This document shows, in pieces, positions 9,795 through 18,487 of a DNA stretch of 64,000 bases (position 1 is the stretch's first letter; each line of letters begins with the position of its first letter). The notes under the pieces were generated by a model. The model ran no database searches. It saw only the letters and a list, made by a program, of their open reading frames with translations, and was not told where the DNA came from. This DNA is from Candidatus Loosdrechtia aerotolerans. GTDB taxonomy: Bacteria > Planctomycetota > Brocadiia > Brocadiales > Brocadiaceae. The translations under genes were made by a program, and so were the position numbers. The DNA lies in NCBI GenBank assembly GCA_021646405.1, contig SOER01000001.1, forward strand, positions 62,001 through 126,000. The letters are read 5' to 3'.

Positions 9795-10808
9795 ATGGTT
9801 TTTACCGTTGAAAAACTTACAGAGTCCGATGTAGAAGCAACAGTCAATCTCTTCCACAGTATCATAGACGAACTCCATGCCGAAAGTAAAGAGATCGAAC
9901 GTCTCCATTTTAAGGATATGTACCCTTGTGAAGAGGTTAGGAAGAGGGTACATAACAGAGATTGTATTTACCTTGTCGGTAAGGAAGATGAAAAAATCGT
10001 AGGATTCATGTTTGCCTGGGTATCTGAGAGTACAGGTAACATTCACTGGATGGGTTTAGCACCAGGGTATAGGGGAAAAGGGTATGGGGATAAAATCTTG
10101 CAAGAAACACTGAGACTTTTTATGGAACGGGGTTGCTATGAGGCAAAGTTATTTACCTACCCTTCTGAAAGAGCAGCATACCATCTTTTTCAAAAACATG
10201 AATTCCAGGAAATAGCTTTTATTGATAACCGGTTTTTTGGAATAAACATTATTTTTATGGTACGGAAATTCACAAAGGTGCCCGAAGAGTACCGCACGAA
10301 AAAGATAATACTTGCGGGTGAGGCAGGTCAGGGTATTAAACTTATGGCACATGCGCTGGCTAATATTTTAGCTAAATTGGGAAAGGAGGTCTCTCTAAAC
10401 CTCATTTATGATGCTGTGGTACGCGGGGGGAACATTCGGGCAGAGATTGTATATTCTCATGATACAATAGATATTCCGTTTTTTGAAGAAGCGGATATCG
10501 GGCTTCAGCTTTCAAAAACACCCGATCCAGCAGTAAAGGCAAAACACATCCTCATTGAATCATCTGCCTGTGATGCAGCATGTAAAAAATGCGAACTCCG
10601 TTGTCCTGTGAGCGACCGTATTCCATTCGAAAAATTGGCTGTAGAGCAATTTAATAGTCCTGTTTTTGTTAATATGATCGCCCTGGGGAGGTTACTCAGC
10701 ACAATTGGTATTAATATTGAAACCATAAATTTTGCATCTGAATTCCCATCACAATTTCTCGTTGAAAATATAAAGGCAGTACGCTATGGATACACGTATC
10801 GAGATTAG
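9795..10808 (+). CDS. GNAT acetyltransferase fused to a 2-oxoacid:ferredoxin oxidoreductase gamma (KorC-like) domain
   Basis: 337 residues with two domains. Residues 1-155 are a GNAT N-acetyltransferase with the acetyl-CoA loop YRGKGYG and the preceding MGLAP strand. Residues about 165-337 match the gamma subunit of 2-oxoacid:ferredoxin oxidoreductases: AGEAGQGIKLMAHALA, VVRGGNIRAEIV and EEADIGLQLSK. A CX3CX2CX3C cluster (about residues 258-268) is inserted in the gamma domain. No alpha or beta subunit lies beside it, and the por cluster at 24.5-27.5 kb has its own gamma gene. The 3' end overlaps fumarase alpha by 23 nt, so the gene belongs to the TCA-type operon. The fusion is visible in one uninterrupted frame. 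Confidence 0.85.
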   Translation: MVFTVEKLTESDVEATVNLFHSIIDELHAESKEIERLHFKDMYPCEEVRKRVHNRDCIYLVGKEDEKIVGFMFAWVSESTGNIHWMGLAPGYRGKGYGDKILQETLRLFMERGCYEAKLFTYPSERAAYHLFQKHEFQEIAFIDNRFFGINIIFMVRKFTKVPEEYRTKKIILAGEAGQGIKLMAHALANILAKLGKEVSLNLIYDAVVRGGNIRAEIVYSHDTIDIPFFEEADIGLQLSKTPDPAVKAKHILIESSACDAACKKCELRCPVSDRIPFEKLAVEQFNSPVFVNMIALGRLLSTIGINIETINFASEFPSQFLVENIKAVRYGYTYRD

Positions 10809-11643
10809 GGCATCGGAGATAACTGAAAAAGTAGCCCAGCTTTGCGTAGATGCCAACTTCAATGTAAACAGCGATGTATTGAATGCCATTAAGGAATCAT
10901 ATACAGCAGAGGTTTCCCCTGTTGCAAAAGAAATTTTTACCGAATTACTTGAAAATGCAAAGATTGCCCGTACCTGCCAAATACCCATATGTCAGGATAC
11001 CGGGGTAGCGGTTGTTTTTGTCGAAATAGGAGAACAGGTAGAAATCACCGGCGGACATCTTTACGAGGCTATTCATGAAGGTATCCGGAGAGGATATAAA
11101 GAGGGTTTCTTGCGAAAATCCATAGTTGCAGACCCTCTTAACCGGGTGAATACAGGTGATAACACACCAGCTATTATCCATACGGAATTTATCCCTGAAG
11201 GGCGGATAAAAATTACCTTCATGGCCAAAGGTGGTGGTTGTGAGAACATGAGCCGAATTACTATGTTAACTCCGGCAGATGGCAGAGAAGGAATTATGCA
11301 TTTTGTGGTAGAAACGGTAAAAGTAGCACGGGCAAATCCCTGTCCACCTATTATCGTAGGCGTCGGGATCGGTGGTACATTCGATTATGCAGCTCTGTTA
11401 GCAAAGAAATCACTACTAAGACCCCTGGGAACACAACATACGAATCCTGATACCGCTGTTCTGGAACAAGAAATGCTCGAGAGAATAAACAACCTTGGCA
11501 TTGGTGCACAGGGACTCGGAGGTCGGATTACAGCACTGGCAGTTCATATAGAACGCTACCCGTGCCATATTGCTAGTCTGCCCGTAGCTGTTAATATTGA
11601 CTGTCATGCACATAGGGTAAAGACGGTTATTTTAGGTTCATGA
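10786..11643 (+). CDS. fumarate hydratase class I, alpha subunit (TtdA/FumA N-terminal type)
   Basis: 285 residues of the heterodimeric, oxygen-sensitive [4Fe-4S] fumarase/tartrate dehydratase family, which interconverts fumarate and malate. Candidate cluster cysteines are C69 (PICQDTG), C152 (GGGCENMS) and C186 (NPCPPI). Length is usual for the alpha chain. It overlaps the GNAT-KorC gene by 23 nt and is followed 82 bp later by the beta chain. Fumarase is favoured over L-tartrate dehydratase by the company of a 2-oxoglutarate-type oxidoreductase gene, but motifs do not separate the two. Confidence 0.9.
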   Translation: MDTRIEIRASEITEKVAQLCVDANFNVNSDVLNAIKESYTAEVSPVAKEIFTELLENAKIARTCQIPICQDTGVAVVFVEIGEQVEITGGHLYEAIHEGIRRGYKEGFLRKSIVADPLNRVNTGDNTPAIIHTEFIPEGRIKITFMAKGGGCENMSRITMLTPADGREGIMHFVVETVKVARANPCPPIIVGVGIGGTFDYAALLAKKSLLRPLGTQHTNPDTAVLEQEMLERINNLGIGAQGLGGRITALAVHIERYPCHIASLPVAVNIDCHAHRVKTVILGS

Positions 11644-11725
11644 AAAAACCCGATATCCCTGTACTGCCCGATTGTTATCAAAGAAATGTATTAAATTTCA
11701 AATAACAAATATCAAACAAATTCCA

Positions 11726-12328
11726 ATGCATATACAAACACCTCTGAGAGAAGATGTAATCGGAAATCTTCAAATCGGGAGTAAGGTCCTTATCAGTGGA
11801 ACGATATATACAGCACGGGATGCTGCACATATGCGGCTTGCGGAACGTATTGATCAGGATAAAGACCTTCCCTTTGATCTTCAAAACCAGATCATCTACT
11901 ATACCGGACCAAGTCCTGCACGACCCAATATGCCCATCGGCGCTTGTGGTCCTACCACAAGCTACCGGATGGACGTATATACACCAAAATTATTATCAAG
12001 GGGCCTAAAGGCAACTATAGGGAAAGGCAGTCGTTCAGAAATAGTTATTGAGGCCATGAAAAAATACAGGTCTGTTTATTTTGCGGCCACAGGCGGTGCT
12101 GCTGCCCTCCTGGCAAGAGCAGTAAAAAAATCAGAGATTATTGCTTACGAAGATCTTGGAGCAGAAGCTATTATGAGGCTTGAGATAGAAAATTTTCCCG
12201 TAATAGTTGTCAACGATATTTATGGAAATGATTTGTATAAGGAAGGAATTGCAAAGTATACTAGGTTTATCAGGATTCAGGAATGTAATCATTACCAACG
12301 GAATATACATTTGGATAATAACATGTGA
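11726..12328 (+). CDS. fumarate hydratase class I, beta subunit (TtdB/FumA C-terminal type)
   Basis: 200 residues covering the C-terminal swivelling half of class I fumarases: SGTIYTARDAAHMRL near the N-terminus, YYTGPSPARP and GPTTSYRMD for substrate binding, GKGSRSE, then ATGGAAALLA and LGAEAIMRLEIENFP. The start is the ATG at 11726 because family members begin just before the TPLxxD segment; a TTG-started extension upstream has no family character and neither start has a clear ribosome site. It pairs with the alpha chain upstream. Confidence 0.9.
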   Translation: MHIQTPLREDVIGNLQIGSKVLISGTIYTARDAAHMRLAERIDQDKDLPFDLQNQIIYYTGPSPARPNMPIGACGPTTSYRMDVYTPKLLSRGLKATIGKGSRSEIVIEAMKKYRSVYFAATGGAAALLARAVKKSEIIAYEDLGAEAIMRLEIENFPVIVVNDIYGNDLYKEGIAKYTRFIRIQECNHYQRNIHLDNNM

Positions 12329-12366
12329 TTCTACAGAATCAAAAATGCTATGGGGAGATCAATGCT

Positions 12367-13665
12367 ATGAAGAAAATTTTATATATTGTATTAGATGGCC
12401 TTGGAGATGGAAAGTATACTTATAAAGAACTTGGTAACCGTACCCCTTTAGACGCAGCATCCACACCTACCATGGACAGGTTAGCCGCAGAGGGACAAAC
12501 GGGGTTGATGTATACCGTAGGAAAAGGTATTGCGCCCGAATCCGATATCGCAGTGATCAGTATCCTGGGATATGATGCTGTGAAATATTATACAGGCCGG
12601 GGCCCGTTAGAGGCCCTTGCAACAAGAATAAGAATCAAAGAAGGTGATCTTGCCTTTCGTGCAAATTTTGCTACGAGGGGAAAAGGAAGGTCCATCGAGG
12701 ACCGTCGCGCGGGAAGAAATCTTACTACGGAAGAAGCATCCCGGCTATGCGAAGAAGTTAATGAAAAAATAAAACTCGTCTCCGTACCTGCCACGTTTAC
12801 CTTCAAAAATACCCTTGAGCATAGAGGCGTATTGGTAATTCGAGGCAAAAAGAGCCCTTTGTCCGGCTACGTTACCAATACAGATCCGGCATATGCAAAA
12901 CACGGTCTTTTAGGAGTTGCACGGGAAACAGGAACATATGAAAGTATCGTGGAATACTGTATGCCGGTAAAGGACAGCCCTAACCCAGAGGCATCGTATC
13001 GTTCTGCACTCCTGGTAAATGAATTCACGCTCAAGAGTTGTGAAGTACTGGACCGATCCGAAATCAATAAAAAGCGGATAGAAAAAGGGTTTCTTCCTGC
13101 AAACCTTATTCTTCTGAGAGACGCGGGAGACCATTTACCCAAACTCCCCCCTATAAAGGACAAATTTAAAAAGAATTTTGCATGTTTCGTAGAGATGCCA
13201 ACTGAAGAGGGTATTGCCCTGCTGACCGGTATGAAAATAGTTTCCATTCCTGCCCCTACCGATAATCTGGAGAAGGATTATACCCTGCGAGCAGATATGA
13301 CTCTTAAAAACATTAAGAAATATGACGGGCTGTACATCCATATAAAAGGACCCGATATCCCTGGTCATGATGGTGATGCGAACAGAAAAAAGACAATCAT
13401 TGAGATAATTGATCAGTATTATCTTACACCATTGATGAATAATATCGATATCGAGAAAACTGTTGTTGCCGTTACAGCTGATCATTCGACACCATGTGCA
13501 TTAAAATCACATTCTGACGACCCTGTTCCCCTGCTCATTTGCGGCGGAAAGATCAAACCGGATACTACAGAATCTTTCTCAGAAAAAGCCTGCGCAAAAG
13601 GTATGGTTGGGAAAATACAGGGTGTTCAATTTTTACCACTCTTGATTAAACATGCAAATAAATAG
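12367..13665 (+). CDS. apgM: archaeal-type 2,3-bisphosphoglycerate-independent phosphoglycerate mutase
   Basis: 432 residues of the ApgM family (alkaline phosphatase superfamily), interconverting 3- and 2-phosphoglycerate in glycolysis and gluconeogenesis. Metal-site motifs are IVLDGLGDG at the N-terminus, APESDIAVISILGYD with candidate nucleophile S59, GPDIPGHDGD and VTADHSTP near the C-terminus. The start is set by GGGGAG at 12352-12357, 9 nt before the ATG. It sits in the fumarase operon, consistent with a central-carbon gene block, and its last 14 nt overlap the next gene. The archaeal form is found in scattered anaerobic bacteria. Confidence 0.92.
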   Translation: MKKILYIVLDGLGDGKYTYKELGNRTPLDAASTPTMDRLAAEGQTGLMYTVGKGIAPESDIAVISILGYDAVKYYTGRGPLEALATRIRIKEGDLAFRANFATRGKGRSIEDRRAGRNLTTEEASRLCEEVNEKIKLVSVPATFTFKNTLEHRGVLVIRGKKSPLSGYVTNTDPAYAKHGLLGVARETGTYESIVEYCMPVKDSPNPEASYRSALLVNEFTLKSCEVLDRSEINKKRIEKGFLPANLILLRDAGDHLPKLPPIKDKFKKNFACFVEMPTEEGIALLTGMKIVSIPAPTDNLEKDYTLRADMTLKNIKKYDGLYIHIKGPDIPGHDGDANRKKTIIEIIDQYYLTPLMNNIDIEKTVVAVTADHSTPCALKSHSDDPVPLLICGGKIKPDTTESFSEKACAKGMVGKIQGVQFLPLLIKHANK

Positions 13666-14776
13666 CACAAGGGCTTCAATAAAATGGATAATAATTTTTC
13701 TTGGTATAGTACTTTGTATCACCTTAGCAAGTATTCTCATTTCTCCGTCGCTTATTTCTGAAAACTTTATAAAGCAAAAGATTTCTCAGATACTGGAGAA
13801 TAAACTAGAGTCTTCATGCGAAACCGGGGAGGTTTCTTTCCACTGGCCGAATCGGATCAATATCTCCTCTCTTACCACTCAAAGGCAAGAACGGAGCAGA
13901 AATACTCCAATACACTTTGAAAATATACAATGTAAGGTGGGTTTACTTCCATTACTTACAAAAAAATTTGTTGTTAAAAAAGTATACATAGAGTATATTA
14001 ACTATGAGAATCAATTCCTGATAAGAGATCTTATTACCAAGAAATTTTCACTGAAAGACGATATTCTTTTCATCCATGCAGGATTCCTTTTGAACGGTGG
14101 TCCTACTACGATAAAAGGAACAATCATACCTCGTAAAAGGGAACCACCCATCTTTGATTTCTTGATTGATGTAACAGATGCCCGCATTAACCACGATACA
14201 GTTACTCCTCGCATCCTTCCTTTCTTTATCATAAAAGAGGGTGAAGTCGGAGGAACCCTTAGTGTCAAAGGTTTTGTAAAAGGTAAAGGTCTAGATAAAA
14301 AAACCCTCATGGAGGATCTTACTGCAGATATACAACTTGTCGTGAAGGATGGATACATTCAGGGTAACAAAGTAATCTCTTCCATTTTAGAAATTGCAGG
14401 AATACAGAATGTATATTCGTTTGATGTACTAGAATCGGTGGTTCAGATCAGGGATGGTAAAATCTATACACCGAAAATGGAGATGAGCGGACCATTTATG
14501 AACTTGAGCGCATCGGGTGTAGCCGAATTTGAAGGAGCATTATCTTATGATGCTGTAATCATGTTTCACAAAAAACATCTGAGGAAAGATATTGAAAAAA
14601 TTGTGAGTTTGGCCCTGAAAGAGAATACCTTGCCAATTGAAATACGGGGTACAACAGAAAATCCAAAGGTTTCAATAAAATTACAGAAAAATATGCTTGA
14701 ACATTTTATCAAAGACTTAGTAAATGATTTTTTATCAACTCCGGGAAAAAAACAGAAGGACAATAGAGGGCGATGA
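13652..14776 (+). CDS. AsmA-like membrane-anchored envelope protein
   Basis: 374 residues: one N-terminal transmembrane helix (about 12-32, WIIIFLGIVLCITLASILI), then a long beta-rich periplasmic part. The region about residues 225-330 (TADIQLVVKDGYI, ILEIAGI, DGKIYTPKMEMSGPFMNLSASG) resembles the C-terminal section of AsmA/DUF748-type lipid-transport and outer-membrane assembly proteins. It overlaps apgM by 14 nt and cvpA by 4 nt (ATGA), so it is translated as part of the same operon. The function is inferred from weak similarity only. Confidence 0.6.
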   Translation: MQINSTRASIKWIIIFLGIVLCITLASILISPSLISENFIKQKISQILENKLESSCETGEVSFHWPNRINISSLTTQRQERSRNTPIHFENIQCKVGLLPLLTKKFVVKKVYIEYINYENQFLIRDLITKKFSLKDDILFIHAGFLLNGGPTTIKGTIIPRKREPPIFDFLIDVTDARINHDTVTPRILPFFIIKEGEVGGTLSVKGFVKGKGLDKKTLMEDLTADIQLVVKDGYIQGNKVISSILEIAGIQNVYSFDVLESVVQIRDGKIYTPKMEMSGPFMNLSASGVAEFEGALSYDAVIMFHKKHLRKDIEKIVSLALKENTLPIEIRGTTENPKVSIKLQKNMLEHFIKDLVNDFLSTPGKKQKDNRGR

Positions 14777-15351
14777 ATTGGATTGATTACACAATCTTTA
14801 CTCTTGTATTTTTTACCGCTATTTTTGGTCTCGCCGGTGGTCCTGTGATTCAATTTATCAGGATTATTTGCCTATTCATCTCCTTTTTTGCAGCATTCTT
14901 TTTTTATCCCATTTTGGGAAACGTTTTAAAGGGTGTTTTTACTTTTCCCGTAGCAAACCTATTGGGCTATTTTATTATTTTCGGGACAGCATTTATTCTC
15001 ACATACGTCCTCTCGGATCTTGTAAAAAGGGCGCTAGAAAGGTGGAACATAGGAATCGGACTCAGATTATTCGGTGCGCTCTTAGGAATTGTTAAGGGAC
15101 TTATCTTCTGTGGTGTCATTATTTACGGCGTTCTCCTCTTCTGCAGCAAACCAACGTGTAATCAGGTTTATCAATCCAGGGTTGCAGTTCCTATCGGAAA
15201 AGGTATGCATACTATAACATCTCTCATTCCTGAAAATACTTTAAAAAAGATCATGAATGGAAACGGAGAAGAGGGCAGAAAAGATAAGATACTACCGGAT
15301 ACAGATTCATCTCGTGATGTAGATTTTAAATCGACCCTATCCAATGAATAA
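14773..15351 (+). CDS. cvpA: CvpA family inner-membrane protein
   Basis: 192 residues. Four hydrophobic helices in about residues 5-125 carry the CvpA hallmarks: an N-terminal NWIDYTIF, and LKSLVKRALxxW/GxxLRLFGALLGIVKG-like text with G-x-x-R-L-F-G-A-L-L-G-I-V-K-G near residue 95. A polar tail follows. CvpA proteins affect envelope homeostasis; the biochemical role is unsettled. The start overlaps the stop of the AsmA-like gene. It is the last gene of the operon, convergent with the SprT-like gene. Confidence 0.8.
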   Translation: MNWIDYTIFTLVFFTAIFGLAGGPVIQFIRIICLFISFFAAFFFYPILGNVLKGVFTFPVANLLGYFIIFGTAFILTYVLSDLVKRALERWNIGIGLRLFGALLGIVKGLIFCGVIIYGVLLFCSKPTCNQVYQSRVAVPIGKGMHTITSLIPENTLKKIMNGNGEEGRKDKILPDTDSSRDVDFKSTLSNE

Positions 15352-15406
15352 TATATTTGAATATCAACATCCTGAAATGATTATACCATGCCGGCAGGTA
15401 TAGGGA

Positions 15407-15877
15407 TTATATCCCCTTCGTTAATTTTTTCATCATATCACCGAGTCTGTAATAAAAACCTGCAGTATGCAAACTTGTTGATAATTTGAGTATCTCATAA
15501 TCGTAATGATGCATAAATTCGTGAATCAGAGTATCAAGGAATGTCTTGGAAGCAACGACTGTCTGCCGTACCGCAGTCTTATTATTAATCGTAATATTTC
15601 CCGTCTTATACGTTCCGTAAGTCTTTCGCATAAGTTTGCCATTCTTCAGTGAATGATTCTGGCGTTTATCGTGCACCGTAAGCCGCGGGGTAGAAATCGC
15701 CAGGGACTGTGATATCTCGTTGAGTAATTTTTGGCCTAAAATTTGCCGTTCTGCAGCATCTTTTGAATCGAGAAGTCTTTTTGTATAGTTTGTTGCAATT
15801 TTATTCGGTATAAATTTTGTGTCCTTAATACCATTGGATTTTTTGTAAACAGTTTGATTTTTTTGTTGCCAAACCAT
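15407..15877 (-). CDS. SprT-like zinc metallopeptidase-like protein
   Basis: 156 residues with a zinc-peptidase motif HEFMH at H119-H123 (LIHEFMHHYDYE), preceded by a beta-rich segment (TYGTYKTGNITINNKTAV) as in SprT/WSS1-like minigluzincins. No signal peptide is present, so it is probably cytosolic. The nearest genes are unrelated or on the other strand, and it looks like a single-gene unit. The substrate is unknown. Confidence 0.65.
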   Translation of the reverse strand: MVWQQKNQTVYKKSNGIKDTKFIPNKIATNYTKRLLDSKDAAERQILGQKLLNEISQSLAISTPRLTVHDKRQNHSLKNGKLMRKTYGTYKTGNITINNKTAVRQTVVASKTFLDTLIHEFMHHYDYEILKLSTSLHTAGFYYRLGDMMKKLTKGI

Positions 15878-16020
15878 AATATCTCCAAAGACGAAAGGCC
15901 AGGTTCATCATCCATACAAAAATATAAATATATCAGTTATCAACCGAAAATAAAAACATTTTTCATAGGTCCTTCATTTGATGAACACCGTTAAATTTCA
16001 CTATTACCGTAATTTTTTAT

Positions 16021-16048
16021 TTGACAATCTATATTTTTTATATATCCT
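16021..16048 (+). promoter_or_regulatory. candidate sigma-70-type promoter
   Basis: A perfect TTGACA (16021-16026) is followed after 16 nt by TATCCT (16043-16048). It would give a leader of about 80 nt before the membrane-protein gene at 16136 and could drive the dehydratase genes behind it. The surrounding DNA is very AT-rich, which raises the chance of false matches. Confidence 0.4.
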
Positions 16049-16135
16049 AGTTTTTTTTAATACTTAATTTTGTTACATGTTGTACAAAAATAAATTTTTA
16101 CGTTAACGGGAAGTGCTTAAAGGAGTCTTTAACTC

Positions 16136-16525
16136 ATGAGTCCGCTATCAAAAAATTTTGTCCGTGCGAGCCTGGCCTATTTTTTTATTGCAGCTATTCT
16201 TGGTGTCATTATGATCTCCATGAGGAGTTATCCTGCTCAGCTACTCTTTACCCACGTACATTTACATCTTTTAGGATGGATGTCAATGATGATTTATGGA
16301 GTAGGCTATCATATCCTGCCAAGGTTCTCCGGAAAACCTCTTCCTTATCCCAGATTAGGCACACTTCATTTTTACCTCGCAAATATCAGTCTTGTTGGAT
16401 TGGTATGTTTTCGTCCAATACATCCGGTTGCGGAAATCTTTGCAGGCTTGCAAGTGATTTCCATAGGATTATTTATTACAAATATTTGGATGAGCCTGAT
16501 GCCGCCCAAGCCTGAGCCTGAATAA
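16136..16525 (+). CDS. small haem-copper oxidase subunit I-like membrane protein
   Basis: 129 residues with about three to four transmembrane helices. The segment HVHLHLLGWMSMMIYGVGYH with following LPRFSGKPLP resembles the start of cbb3-type oxidase subunit I or NnrS-like haem proteins, and its several His could bind haem or metal. It is far shorter than a full oxidase subunit (over 450 residues), so it is not a complete catalytic subunit. An AAAGGAG site precedes the ATG. It sits 29 bp before the dehydratase activator fusion and may share its transcript. The role is unknown. Confidence 0.55.
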   Translation: MSPLSKNFVRASLAYFFIAAILGVIMISMRSYPAQLLFTHVHLHLLGWMSMMIYGVGYHILPRFSGKPLPYPRLGTLHFYLANISLVGLVCFRPIHPVAEIFAGLQVISIGLFITNIWMSLMPPKPEPE

Positions 16526-16554
16526 CAACTATTATAACAAGGAGATTTTTCAGA

Positions 16555-18468
16555 ATGTATACGATAGGAATCGATATTGGTTCAATGTCAACCAATGGAA
16601 TTCTTTTAAATGAAAATAAGGAAATCCTCGCCTCTATTATCATTCCCACTGGTGCCAGTAGTAAAAAAGCAGCTGATAACATTTATAAGCAGCTTCTTGC
16701 AGAACATAAGCTGACAGAGAAGGATATTAATTATATTATTGCTACCGGATATGGACGTATAAAGGTACCTTTTGCTCAAGAGGTAGTAACGGAGATTACC
16801 TGCCATGCAAAGGGGGCCAATTACTATTTCCCGAAGGCAAGAACGATCATTGATATAGGAGGACAGGATAGTAAGGTTATTAAGATCGACGCACATGGAA
16901 ATGTACTCGATTTTGTCATGAACGATAAATGTGCTGCCGGAACAGGCCGGTTTTTAGAGGTTATGGCCAGAACACTGGAAATAGATTTGGAGGATATGGG
17001 TGAAATTTCACTCAAAGGAAAAGGCAGCATCTCCGTTAGCAGTCTTTGTACCGTTTTTGCAGAGTCAGAGGTTGTATCTCTTATTGGAGCAGATCATAAA
17101 ACAGCAGATATCTGCAGGGGATTACACATCTCTATTGCAAAGCGTATTACTGCACAACTGAAGAGGATCGGATTGGAAGAAGAAGTCATCATGACGGGTG
17201 GCGTAGCAAAAAATATTGGTGTTGTAACAGAATTGGAAAAAAGTCTTGGCTGTAAGATCAAGATATCGGAAGAGCCTCAAATCAATGGGGCACTTGGAGC
17301 AGCGTTGATTGCCCTGGAGAAGATACAGTCGAAAAAACCCCAAATATCCCAGTCCGTTACAGTAAATACACCACCTGATACGCCTTCTCTTATTGAGTTT
17401 TCTGCTGATGATCATACCTTGCCCAAGATCGGATACTTTTGCTCTTACACCCCGGTAGAGCTTATTCGCGCAGCAGGGTTTCATCCTGTTCGGATTAAAG
17501 GTACTGAAAAGGAATCGTGCTCTGCCAATGAAGTGCTTTGTGGCAATATCTGTCCTTATATTAAGGCAGTTGTGGATCAGAAGATCTGTGGAAATTTGGA
17601 AGATTTTAAAGGAATGGTATTCGTTAACTCGTGTGACGGAATGCGACGGCTATATGACGCATGGGTAAAATTAGATGAAGGCAAAAAAACGTTCCACTAT
17701 ATCCTTGATATCCCTAAAAATACAGATGATGCAGCCGTTTATTATTATGCAAACCTCCTGAAAAATTTAAAGGAAAAGCTGGAATCCTATTTTACCCTTA
17801 AAATCCATCATGATGATATTAATCATAGTATTTCCATGTATAATGCAGTCCGTGAAAAGGTACGATTGTTTTTACAGAAATACTGGAGCGGATATATCGG
17901 GCAATCGGGATATGAGATATTCTCCTTATTAAAGAAGGGTGTTAACGTGGTACCCGAAAAGTTTAGCGTATACCTGAGCCATGTGATGAAGCAAAAAGAT
18001 GATATCATTGATACCCGGGATATCCCGCGACTTTTTGTCTGGGGCAGCATTATGGAGAATGAAAAAATCATGAAGGCCATTGAGGATGCCGGCGCCAAGG
18101 TTATTGCCGAGGACTTGTGCAACGGCAGTAGATACTTTGATGCCGAGATTAGTGTAAGCAGCGACCCTATCCTGTCAATTGCCAGAAGGTATATTAAACG
18201 AGCTCCTTGTTCCCGTATGGTAAACATCTTTGAAAGAATCAATAACGTATTGACGGTGATGCAGGAAAAATCTATTCATGCAGCAATTTACCACACCTTA
18301 AAGTTTTGTGATCATAATCTTATGGATTATCCCCTTATCAAAAAGACCTTCCATGAAAAGAACATCCCGCTCCTTCATCTTAATTGCGATCATACAACGA
18401 GTAGTGAAGGACAGATCAAGACACGGGTCGAGGCATTCCTTGAACAATTAACGAGTACTTCAAAGTAG
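16555..18468 (+). CDS. 2-hydroxyacyl-CoA dehydratase activator fused to a dehydratase (HgdB-like) subunit
   Basis: 637 residues. Residues 1-260 are an ASKHA ATPase of the BadF/HgdC family: GIDIGSMSTNG phosphate loop, IDIGGQDSK, and the Fe-S cysteines C126 (NDKCAAGTG) and C165 (SSLCTVFAESE) that in activators bridge one [4Fe-4S] across a homodimer. Residues about 290-637 resemble a 2-hydroxyacyl-CoA dehydratase subunit, with a Cys-rich stretch near 322-340 (SC, LCGNICPY) and VNSCDGMRRLYDAW. The family uses ATP-driven one-electron reduction. The partner subunit follows after 19 bp. The substrate is unknown: a CoA thioester, or, as in double-cubane-cluster relatives, a small molecule. Confidence 0.88.
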   Translation: MYTIGIDIGSMSTNGILLNENKEILASIIIPTGASSKKAADNIYKQLLAEHKLTEKDINYIIATGYGRIKVPFAQEVVTEITCHAKGANYYFPKARTIIDIGGQDSKVIKIDAHGNVLDFVMNDKCAAGTGRFLEVMARTLEIDLEDMGEISLKGKGSISVSSLCTVFAESEVVSLIGADHKTADICRGLHISIAKRITAQLKRIGLEEEVIMTGGVAKNIGVVTELEKSLGCKIKISEEPQINGALGAALIALEKIQSKKPQISQSVTVNTPPDTPSLIEFSADDHTLPKIGYFCSYTPVELIRAAGFHPVRIKGTEKESCSANEVLCGNICPYIKAVVDQKICGNLEDFKGMVFVNSCDGMRRLYDAWVKLDEGKKTFHYILDIPKNTDDAAVYYYANLLKNLKEKLESYFTLKIHHDDINHSISMYNAVREKVRLFLQKYWSGYIGQSGYEIFSLLKKGVNVVPEKFSVYLSHVMKQKDDIIDTRDIPRLFVWGSIMENEKIMKAIEDAGAKVIAEDLCNGSRYFDAEISVSSDPILSIARRYIKRAPCSRMVNIFERINNVLTVMQEKSIHAAIYHTLKFCDHNLMDYPLIKKTFHEKNIPLLHLNCDHTTSSEGQIKTRVEAFLEQLTSTSK

Positions 18469-18487
18469 AAAAGAGAATACGTAAATT

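Noticed and set aside
11672-11725. TTG-started N-terminal extension of the fumarase beta chain
   Set aside because: The extra 18 residues have no family character and the conserved domain begins right after the ATG at 11726.
12867-13247. Minus-strand open frame of 126 codons within apgM
   Set aside because: It is fully inside a well-supported gene, and has no ribosome site or recognisable motif.
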